Assembly: GCA_004321715.1 (NCBI GenBank)
Contig: SGYN01000002.1
Coordinates: 1-64,000 of the forward strand
Origin: a bacterium
GTDB taxonomy: Bacteria > Fidelibacterota > Marinisomatia > Marinisomatales > TCS55
Direction: 5' to 3'
Length of the DNA stretch: 64,000 nucleotides
Position numbers and translations under genes: made by a program. The number at the start of each line of letters is the position of its first letter. Within the stretch, counting starts at the first letter, position 1. Of the stretch, positions 19,027 through 26,556 are shown in pieces. The notes beneath the pieces are model-generated. The model worked only from the letters and a program-made list of their open reading frames with translations. It was not told the origin of the DNA and ran no database searches.

Positions 19027-20300
19027 TGAAAAATAATTGTTTGATATTTTTTATATTTATTACAAACCTATTAGCTGCTCAAGCATATGAGTCTATCCAC
19101 CAATTACAATCAAAGTATTATAGCTCTATTTCTACTCCTCCAGTAGATAAAGTTCATGTAAAAACTGGTATAGATATTCTCTTAGATAAAAAACAAAACT
19201 TAATTGCTGATAAAAGAATTGCTCTTGTTACAAACCAAACTGGCGTTGATCAATATGGAGTCGCTAATTATAAAAGATTAATGGACTTGGAAAACACAAA
19301 ACTTGAAGTGGTTTTCTCACCTGAACATGGAATATTTGGGGAAACAGATAAAGAAGTTACTTATAATGATGGAATTAAGAATTTACCAAAAATATATAGT
19401 TTATATGGTGCGGTACGCAAACCAACTAGAGAGATGCTTGATAGCATTGATATAATTATTTATGATATTCAAGATATTGGGGCGCGTTTTTATACATATA
19501 TATCAACTTTAGGTTTGGTTATGGAAGCAGCTGCAGAACTAAATATACCAGTACTGGTTTTAGATAGACCAAATCCAATTCGTGGCGATATTGTTGAAGG
19601 GCCAATACTAGATATTGAATATCAATCATTTATTGGTAAATATCCTATACCTATTCGATATGGCTGGACCGTTGCTGAACTTGCTGAAAAAATAATTCAG
19701 GAAAATTGGATTAATCCAACTCCTCAATTGACCGTTATTCCAATGGAGGGATGGAATACATCATTATGGTATGATGAAACTACTCTACCATGGATTAAAC
19801 CATCACCAAATATTCCAAATTTAGAGACTGCATTGATTTATCCAGGAATGTGTTTATTAGAGGGGACAAATATAAGTGAAGGAAGAGGAACGAATAACCC
19901 ATTTCAATGGTTTGGAGCACCATGGATAGATAGTAGAGTTTTATCTCAGAAACTTAATAATTTAAAATTATCAGGTGTTGTTTTTGTGCCAAAATCATTT
20001 ATACCTATTTCCATCCCTGGCGTAGCGGATAAGCCAAAATATGAGAATCAACTTTGTTATGGAATTGAGATCAGAGTTGTTGATCGGAATAAATTTAACA
20101 GTGTTAAATCTGGAGTAAATATTTTAAAAACAATAAATGAAATGTATCCTGATTCTCTTATTATTAAGGAAAAACGTTTGAATAAACTTTGGGGAAGTGA
20201 TACACTTTTAACAGAATTGAAAGAAAAAAAAGTGTCAAAAAACTTCTTTGCAGCGGAAGCAATAACAATATTATTATTATTTATTTTATTAATTAATTAA
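19026..20300 (+). CDS. namZ: NamZ-like exo-beta-N-acetylmuramidase (DUF1343/GH171)
   Basis: DUF1343 proteins such as Bacillus NamZ remove terminal MurNAc from cell-wall glycans. The 424-residue product has a signal peptide (LIFFIFITNLLA), a short linker containing SIHQLQSKYY, then the catalytic domain with LVTNQTGVD, VFSPEHGIFGE, YDIQDIGARFYTYIS and VLDRPNPI, all strong family motifs. LWGSD near the end is also typical. However, the last roughly 18 residues (after KKVSKN) are a hydrophobic run coded by an ATT-rich tract instead of the usual charged helix, so the C-terminus looks altered. It lies in a peptidoglycan-degradation operon. Confidence 0.88.
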   Translation: MKNNCLIFFIFITNLLAAQAYESIHQLQSKYYSSISTPPVDKVHVKTGIDILLDKKQNLIADKRIALVTNQTGVDQYGVANYKRLMDLENTKLEVVFSPEHGIFGETDKEVTYNDGIKNLPKIYSLYGAVRKPTREMLDSIDIIIYDIQDIGARFYTYISTLGLVMEAAAELNIPVLVLDRPNPIRGDIVEGPILDIEYQSFIGKYPIPIRYGWTVAELAEKIIQENWINPTPQLTVIPMEGWNTSLWYDETTLPWIKPSPNIPNLETALIYPGMCLLEGTNISEGRGTNNPFQWFGAPWIDSRVLSQKLNNLKLSGVVFVPKSFIPISIPGVADKPKYENQLCYGIEIRVVDRNKFNSVKSGVNILKTINEMYPDSLIIKEKRLNKLWGSDTLLTELKEKKVSKNFFAAEAITILLLFILLIN

Positions 20301-20338
20301 AGATTTTGATAATTCTTACAGCAAATAGAATATCATGG

Positions 20339-21811
20339 ATGAAAATATTCTTTCTTTTAATTTTCTTTTTACAATGTAGCAATCCGCCAACTTTATATAA
20401 TATTTCAGGATACAAAAAGGCAATTGATCCAATTACTTCGGTTATCCAATCTTCTGGTTTGCAAACAAATATTGGTATTAAAGTAATAGATTTAAAATCT
20501 AATGAAACTATATATGAATGGAACCCTAGCTCATTATTTAATCCTGGAAGCAATGCAAAATTATTTACCTGTATAGCCGCATTAGCTTTACTTGATACAA
20601 ATACCACGTTTTCTACATCAGTATATCAAGATACGAACGCTATTTATATAGTTGGTGGTGGCGATCCTCATTTTAGTATTGATAAATTAGATACAATTTC
20701 ACAGATAATAAGTGACACAATTAAACTTCACTTAGGTAGAGACTATTGGTTTTTAAATAATCGTGTTCGTATGCGGTCAATAGATTTAGCAAAAAGAATC
20801 GATTATGTAGTGGTAGACAATTCTATATATGATAATATTTATTTTGGACCCGGATGGATGTGGGATGAAGGATCATGGTGGCATGCTAGTCAAGTTAGCG
20901 CTATGTCATTAAATGAAAATTGTATTGATTTTTATGTTAAACCTGGGAAACTAGGAAAACCAATTATAATAAATACGTATCCAACAACAAATTTTATAAG
21001 TATTCAAAATGAGTCAAATACAGTTAATGATACTATCAATTTTAAAACATTAAAAATTAAACGTGATTGGGAAAGTCAAACAAACAATTTCATTGTATCA
21101 GGTAATGTGATGGATACGTCTTCTATAGATACTTTACAAAGAAACATACATGACCCAAGTTTATTTACGGGAACAGTTTTTTCAGAGATGCTTATTAATA
21201 AAGGCTTAGATATCAAACATGTTGTTAAAGGTGTTGTCCCAAATAATGCAACTAAAATTACTGAACATGAATCCAAGCCTATCTTTCATTCTCTTAATGG
21301 ATTAATGAAAAAAAGTGAAAACCTTACTGCTGAGTTATTGGTAAAACATATTGGATTAACTGTTTTTGATACTGTTGGTTCGTGGAAAAATGGTTTGCTT
21401 GCAATTAAAACTTTTTTACATGATTCAGTAGGGATAGATACAAATACATTTAGTTTAAGTGATGGTTCAGGACTATCAAGATATAATTACACAAGTCCAA
21501 ATCATTTTATATCTGCTCTTTCATGGGCATATAATAATAAAAATATTCGTAACAAATTTTTAGATACATTTCCTAGGGGTGGTCTTGATGGAACATTAGA
21601 AAATAGATTAGAAAATATTGATTCAACTACTACTGTTTTGGCAAAGACTGGTTCTCTTTCAGGGGTAAGTTGTTTATCAGGTTACATTATTTCAAAGACA
21701 AATAGTCCTCTTGCTTTTTCCATTTTAATAAATGGGTTTGTTAATTCATCTTTACCATATCGTAATCTTCAAGATGAAATAGTTTATTCACTATCAAAGA
21801 TAAAACTATGA
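20339..21811 (+). CDS. dacB: D-Ala-D-Ala carboxypeptidase/endopeptidase, PBP4 (S13) type, lipoprotein
   Basis: A penicillin-binding protein that trims or opens peptidoglycan cross-links. The three active-site motifs are present: SNAK (S71-K74), SEN (326-328) and KTG (436-438), with the long insert between first and second motifs typical of class C PBP4. The ATG at 20339 gives a lipoprotein signal (FLLIFFLQC); an upstream TTG at 20306 is less likely. About 490 residues. The stop overlaps the LD-carboxypeptidase start (ATGA), so the two enzymes, which act on successive bonds of the stem peptide, are translationally coupled. Confidence 0.9.
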   Translation: MKIFFLLIFFLQCSNPPTLYNISGYKKAIDPITSVIQSSGLQTNIGIKVIDLKSNETIYEWNPSSLFNPGSNAKLFTCIAALALLDTNTTFSTSVYQDTNAIYIVGGGDPHFSIDKLDTISQIISDTIKLHLGRDYWFLNNRVRMRSIDLAKRIDYVVVDNSIYDNIYFGPGWMWDEGSWWHASQVSAMSLNENCIDFYVKPGKLGKPIIINTYPTTNFISIQNESNTVNDTINFKTLKIKRDWESQTNNFIVSGNVMDTSSIDTLQRNIHDPSLFTGTVFSEMLINKGLDIKHVVKGVVPNNATKITEHESKPIFHSLNGLMKKSENLTAELLVKHIGLTVFDTVGSWKNGLLAIKTFLHDSVGIDTNTFSLSDGSGLSRYNYTSPNHFISALSWAYNNKNIRNKFLDTFPRGGLDGTLENRLENIDSTTTVLAKTGSLSGVSCLSGYIISKTNSPLAFSILINGFVNSSLPYRNLQDEIVYSLSKIKL

Positions 21812-22734
21812 TAAAACCCAAGAGATTAAATCCTGGGTCTACTATAGGAATAATTAGTCCATCTTATTGGATTGACAATCATATTTTAGAACAAGCATCA
21901 AAAATTTTCTCTGATCGTAATTATAAGTTAGTTTTTGGGAAAACTATTCATTCAAAAAAAGGTCCATTCGCTGGAAGTGCCAAAATTCGAGCTGAAGATA
22001 TTCATACAATGTTTTTAGATCCGAGTATTGATGCAATTGTATGTGCTCGTGGAGGATACGGTGCAAATAAAGTCATACCTTTACTAGATTATGAACTGAT
22101 AAAAAATCATCCAAAAATATTTATCGGTTATAGTGATATCACTGCTTATTTAATATCAATTACTCAACGTACTAAATTAATAACATTCCATGGACCAATG
22201 TTAACTACATACAAATATGGCTTTGAAGAATATAGCTATAATCAAATGATAAATATATTATCTGGTAAAAAGAAGATTGATGTTCTCTCATCTAATAAAA
22301 TAAAACCTCATATTCTAAAACAGGGAACTGCTGTTGGACCTTTATGGGGAGGAAATTTAACATTAGTAATAAATCGACTTGGGACAAATGATCAAATCAA
22401 TACTAATAATTCTATACTTTTTTTAGAAGATTTAAATGAATATTACTACTCTTTTGAACGTATGCTCATTCATCTACAAAAGGCAGGTGTATTTGATAAC
22501 ATTAAAGGTCTTATCATTGGAGAATTAATTAATATGAAAGATGAAGATGTACCATTTGGAAAAACAATTGATGAGATTGTAATGGATATATGTGGGGAAA
22601 AAGATTTTCCTATAGTAACAAATTTTCCATGCGGTCATGGCACACACCAAGCCACTTTACCTATTTCATTACCTGTGAAAATGAAAGCAGAAAGTGATTT
22701 ATCAATCAAGCTTCTTGAACCAGCGGTTCAATGA
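21808..22734 (+). CDS. ldcA: Muramoyltetrapeptide LD-carboxypeptidase (S66 family)
   Basis: LdcA removes the terminal D-Ala from muropeptide tetrapeptides in the cytoplasm during recycling. The 308-residue product has no signal peptide and carries the S66 triad: S109 in GYSDIT, E239 in GELIN and H277 in CGHGTHQ. ARGGYGANKVIPLLDY is also characteristic. MccF-type immunity proteins share the fold, but the peptidoglycan neighbours favour LdcA. It overlaps the PBP4 gene by four bases. Confidence 0.9.
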   Translation: MIKPKRLNPGSTIGIISPSYWIDNHILEQASKIFSDRNYKLVFGKTIHSKKGPFAGSAKIRAEDIHTMFLDPSIDAIVCARGGYGANKVIPLLDYELIKNHPKIFIGYSDITAYLISITQRTKLITFHGPMLTTYKYGFEEYSYNQMINILSGKKKIDVLSSNKIKPHILKQGTAVGPLWGGNLTLVINRLGTNDQINTNNSILFLEDLNEYYYSFERMLIHLQKAGVFDNIKGLIIGELINMKDEDVPFGKTIDEIVMDICGEKDFPIVTNFPCGHGTHQATLPISLPVKMKAESDLSIKLLEPAVQ

Positions 22735-22807
22735 TTTTTTACTTACATATAAATAATTGTTTTCAGTATTCATGTTTATATAAAACTAAATATTTGCGTA
22801 TTTAGTT

Positions 22808-24175
22808 ATGACTAGATATAAACAAGATTTAGGATTGAAAGAATCTGTTGCAATAGTAATTAGTAGGATAATAGGATCAGGAATATTTCGTGTTCCTGCA
22901 TCAATTATGGCACTTGTTGGTTGTACATCATTATTTGGTGTCGTTTGGATAATCGGAGGAGCAATCACAATTTTTGGTGCAGTTATATATGCAGAATTAT
23001 CTGCCATGATGCCAAAATCTGGAGGACCTTATGTATTCTTAAAAGCTGCCTACGGTCCTTATATTGCTTTTATAAGGGGTTGGGCAATGTTTTTTGTTTC
23101 AGAAACTGCATCAATTGTAGCGGTTGCATTAGTTTTCTCAGAATATATTAGCTCTATATGGTTTATTGTTTATGGAAATCAATTTGATTTGGTTAGTATA
23201 TTTTTTTTATCCTTAATCACAATATGGATATTAACATTTATTAATTTATTCGGCGTTATTCTTAGTGGGAGGGTTCAGGTCTTTTTCAGTATTATTAAAA
23301 TTTTTGCATTGGGTGCAATTATTGGAACAACCCTTACAGGATTTAGTACTGGAAATATATCTAATTTTAGTGATCCATTTTGGCCAGAATCTTTTGGATG
23401 GCATACAATATTATCTATAGGAGCTGCTTTACGATATGCATTTTTTGCATTTAGCGGATGGGAAGGCGCAACTTATATTGCAGAGGAAGTAAAAGAACCT
23501 CAGAAAACTCTTCCACTTTCTTTATTTATAGGTATTGCAGGGGTTATGCTTCTATACATAGGTGCTAATATTGGCTATTTATACCAATTAGACGTTGAAG
23601 CAATTAAAGAAAATAAATGGGTTGCCACCGCAGCAATGCAAGTTGTACTTGGTACCTCTGGGGGTATATTAATATCACTTGCAGTTGCAATTAATGCCTT
23701 TGGCAATATTAGTACTCAAATTTTAACGAAAAGCCGTACATGGCATGCAATGGCGCGGGATGGTCTATTTTTTAAACAGTTCAAAAATCTCCATCCAAAA
23801 TATAATACTCCTAACAATGCTCTTATTGGTCAGGGTATATGGGCAACAGTGTTGCTAATTTTTTCTGTTTTATCTACTTATAATCAATCAGGCATTACTG
23901 GAACCAATACCTATGAAACAATTATTGATTTTTTCTCAGCAACAAGTACAATATTTAATATTCTAACATTTGGATCAATTTTTATTCTAAGAAAAAAATG
24001 GGCAAATAAATATCGTCCTTATAACGCTTTATTTTATCCTTGGAGTATGGTAATCGTACTTTTACTATATACTTCCTTTCTAATTATTACATTAATTACA
24101 GCTTTTATCCCATCGCTTATTGGTTTTGCTCTAACTCTTAGTGGTACTTTTTTCTACAGAAAAATCAAAGAATAA
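22808..24175 (+). CDS. APC-superfamily amino acid permease
   Basis: A 455-residue, roughly 12-helix permease of the amino acid-polyamine-organocation superfamily, closest in look to the LAT/SteT branch. The first helix contains the substrate-binding IGSGIFRVPASI, and helix 6 has FFAFSGWEGATYIAEEVKEP, both typical. It follows ldcA by 73 bases on the same strand, so a natural guess is uptake of amino acids released from stem peptides, or exchange. Specificity cannot be read from sequence. Confidence 0.87.
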   Translation: MTRYKQDLGLKESVAIVISRIIGSGIFRVPASIMALVGCTSLFGVVWIIGGAITIFGAVIYAELSAMMPKSGGPYVFLKAAYGPYIAFIRGWAMFFVSETASIVAVALVFSEYISSIWFIVYGNQFDLVSIFFLSLITIWILTFINLFGVILSGRVQVFFSIIKIFALGAIIGTTLTGFSTGNISNFSDPFWPESFGWHTILSIGAALRYAFFAFSGWEGATYIAEEVKEPQKTLPLSLFIGIAGVMLLYIGANIGYLYQLDVEAIKENKWVATAAMQVVLGTSGGILISLAVAINAFGNISTQILTKSRTWHAMARDGLFFKQFKNLHPKYNTPNNALIGQGIWATVLLIFSVLSTYNQSGITGTNTYETIIDFFSATSTIFNILTFGSIFILRKKWANKYRPYNALFYPWSMVIVLLLYTSFLIITLITAFIPSLIGFALTLSGTFFYRKIKE

Positions 24176-24177
24176 AT

Positions 24178-24199
24178 TAGTTATTTTTAAAAATAACTA
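24178..24199. terminator. AT-rich palindrome between convergent genes, possible bidirectional terminator
   Basis: A perfect 22-base palindrome (TAGTTATTTTT with its complement) lies across the ends of the convergent APC permease and DUF819 genes and includes the DUF819 stop. It has no GC-rich stem and almost no loop, so terminator function is uncertain. Confidence 0.35.
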
Positions 24200-25365
24200 G
24201 AAATCAGAGATAATAACCATGCGGTTAATAATCCAAAATAAATGCCCATAATATTTCCCAAAACGCCCATGAGCAATCCTACTGGTGCAAGTGATTTTTG
24301 ATATACACTCGCTATTATTGGAGCACTTACCACACCACCTATATTTGCTTGACTGCTTGTAGCAATTAAAAACATTGGTACTTTAAATAAACGCCCGCCA
24401 ATAAAAAGTATAGTGGCATGCACTACAATCCAACACACGCCAACAAGTAAAAATAATGGAGCATGTATAATCGCATTAAGGTTTGCCTTTGCACCAATAG
24501 TAGCTAATAATAAATAAAGAAAAAAGTTGCCAATATGTGAAGCTCCAGCATTTTCTAATCTAGATAACGGAGTAAGTGATAATATAATTCCTAAAATACT
24601 TACTAAAATAATTGTCCACCCAAAACTAGTTATAATTACCCCAATATCTGGAAGCCATTCACCAAATTTTAAGGATAAATACCCTCCTAACATTCCAATA
24701 GTTAACATGGTAATTAAATCACTAAAATCTATTGGCCTTCTTTTGGAATCAATATCACCCATTTGGATATTAATATTTTTAATAAAAGAATTATCAATTC
24801 CATTCCACCTATCAATTCGTTCTTGAAAAGAAGAGAAAAATATTACAATTCCCATCCAGCCATACCCTACCACCGTATCAACAATAATCATTATTCCAAA
24901 TAAATCATCTGATGTTCCAATTGATGCTCCTACCGCAACCATATTTGCACTTCCACCAATCCAACTTCCTGAAAGGGCTCCTAATCCTTTCCAAGAATCA
25001 TTTGGTAACCAAGTTGCAAAAATAGAAAATGATATTATCCCTCCAATGACTATACTTAATGTTGCAATTAACATGATAATAATTACCTTGGAACCAAGTT
25101 TTTTTAATGCAAGAATATTTGATGATAGGAGAAGTAAAATTAATGCAGGTGGAAGTAAATAGGTTTTTATCCAATCATATAAAATTGATGATTCTGGTAG
25201 GATTCCTAACGTTGTAGAAAACATTGGAAGGAAATATATCCAAATAACTGTAGGTAAGTACTTAAATATCCATGAAAATTTTGATTTGGAATTAAGATAG
25301 TATATAAATCCAATTAAGGTTATTAAATAAACTAAAATTCCTACTGGATCTTCTAAGTAACTCAT
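24187..25365 (-). CDS. DUF819-family integral membrane protein
   Basis: A 392-residue membrane protein with about ten to twelve helices in two similar halves, matching DUF819 (YjcL-like), a transporter-like family of unknown substrate. Useful marks are ALSGSWIGGSANMVAVGASIG in the middle (a G/S/N-rich re-entrant-loop-like stretch) and TSSQANIGGVVSAPIIASV near the end, an apparent internal repeat of it. The start codon overlaps the anmK stop (ATGA), so it is made together with the kinase. It may import anhydroMurNAc or muropeptides; this is inference only. Confidence 0.85.
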   Translation of the reverse strand: MSYLEDPVGILVYLITLIGFIYYLNSKSKFSWIFKYLPTVIWIYFLPMFSTTLGILPESSILYDWIKTYLLPPALILLLLSSNILALKKLGSKVIIIMLIATLSIVIGGIISFSIFATWLPNDSWKGLGALSGSWIGGSANMVAVGASIGTSDDLFGIMIIVDTVVGYGWMGIVIFFSSFQERIDRWNGIDNSFIKNINIQMGDIDSKRRPIDFSDLITMLTIGMLGGYLSLKFGEWLPDIGVIITSFGWTIILVSILGIILSLTPLSRLENAGASHIGNFFLYLLLATIGAKANLNAIIHAPLFLLVGVCWIVVHATILFIGGRLFKVPMFLIATSSQANIGGVVSAPIIASVYQKSLAPVGLLMGVLGNIMGIYFGLLTAWLLSLISSYF

Positions 25366-26477
25366 GAAGTCATTTTCCCTAAAATTACAGATTTATTGGC
25401 ACCAGTAACTGAAGGTATATTTCCAGGAATTTCTTTGATATTAGCTACAGCAAAGAATGCAAAACCAAGAGCTTCTTTACTATCAGTTGATATATCAAAT
25501 TTATTTGAAGGGACAACTTGAATTGGATCAAAAAGATCATTTAAATATTGGATTACACATGCATGGTGTGCTCCACCCCCACTAATAATTAGTTTTTTAA
25601 CACTATGATTGCTAATAAACTTTTTACATCCCAGAAATACTGACTTTGCAGTAAAAAAAGATAATGTTGCCAATTGATCTTCAAAATTAAGTTTATCAAT
25701 ATCTTTAAAATGTTTGTCTAACCAAACTATACCAAACTGATCTCTACCAGTTGACTTTGGTGGGCTTTGGATAAAATATGATTGTTTTAACCATTTGGAT
25801 ACAATTTCTTTATCTGAAGAGCCCTTAAGAGCAATCTGACCATTATTATCAAATCCATTATCAAATTTTCTTATATAGGTTTCATCTAATAACGACATTC
25901 CAGGACCCGTATCGAAACCTATAATGTCTTCAGTAATATCTGATGGTAAAAATGTTACGTTTGCTATTCCTCCAAGATTCAATGTTATTACTGAAAAATC
26001 ATTATTTCGAAATAACCATTCATCTATTTTTGGCATTAGAGGTGCTCCAGTGCCACCAGCATCTATATCTGCAGTTCTGAAATCTGATATTACAGGAATA
26101 TTTAATTTTTTTGCTAAATAATGAGGAGAGCCAATTTGTAAAGACAATTTTCCACTAATATGATTTATTGTTTGCCCATGAGAACCTATTAGTTCAACGT
26201 TATTTATTTTATTTGATTGTAAATAATTATACAATGTATCAGCATACCATTTACCTAAATTATCATCTAGTTTGTAATGATCTTTGAGAGGATTATAAAC
26301 TGCATATCTTATTTTTTGTTTTAGATTATTTGGATATGGAATAAAAGTATCACCGATTAATTTATATTTAACATTTTCATTTAGACATATATCAGCAATA
26401 ACAATATCTAGGCCATCCATAGAAGTACCTGTCATCAAACCAGCAGCTCGAATTTTTTCTTTTGAGGATAATTTCAT
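25362..26477 (-). CDS. anmK: Anhydro-N-acetylmuramic acid kinase AnmK
   Basis: AnmK opens the 1,6-anhydro ring of anhydroMurNAc and phosphorylates it to MurNAc-6-phosphate in cell-wall recycling. The 371-residue sequence shows GLMTGTSMDGLD (about 13-24), DAGGTGAPL, LGGIANVTFLP, FDTGPGMSLLDE and SGGGAHH, all diagnostic. The gene is 79 bases downstream of the nagZ-type start region and overlaps the following DUF819 gene. The next pathway enzyme, the etherase MurQ, is not in the window. Confidence 0.95.
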   Translation of the reverse strand: MKLSSKEKIRAAGLMTGTSMDGLDIVIADICLNENVKYKLIGDTFIPYPNNLKQKIRYAVYNPLKDHYKLDDNLGKWYADTLYNYLQSNKINNVELIGSHGQTINHISGKLSLQIGSPHYLAKKLNIPVISDFRTADIDAGGTGAPLMPKIDEWLFRNNDFSVITLNLGGIANVTFLPSDITEDIIGFDTGPGMSLLDETYIRKFDNGFDNNGQIALKGSSDKEIVSKWLKQSYFIQSPPKSTGRDQFGIVWLDKHFKDIDKLNFEDQLATLSFFTAKSVFLGCKKFISNHSVKKLIISGGGAHHACVIQYLNDLFDPIQVVPSNKFDISTDSKEALGFAFFAVANIKEIPGNIPSVTGANKSVILGKMTS

Positions 26478-26499
26478 ATCGTAATTACTAAATTTTGAC

Positions 26500-26533
26500 T
26501 TGAGAGATTAGGAGTCTTTTTCTAGTCTCTTAA
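26500..26533. repeat. Imperfect inverted repeat between nagZ and anmK
   Basis: Twelve-base arms (26500-26511 and 26522-26533) with two mismatched positions flank a ten-base spacer. It lies between the end of the nagZ fusion gene and the anmK start. There is no T-run after it on the minus strand, so it may be a weak processing or attenuation hairpin, or chance. Confidence 0.35.
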
Positions 26534-26556
26534 TATTTCATATTCATAAAGTGAAG

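Noticed and set aside
20293-20607. 104-codon minus-strand open frame over the start of the PBP4 gene
   Set aside because: It lies opposite a well-supported gene, has no recognisable motif, and is a shadow frame.
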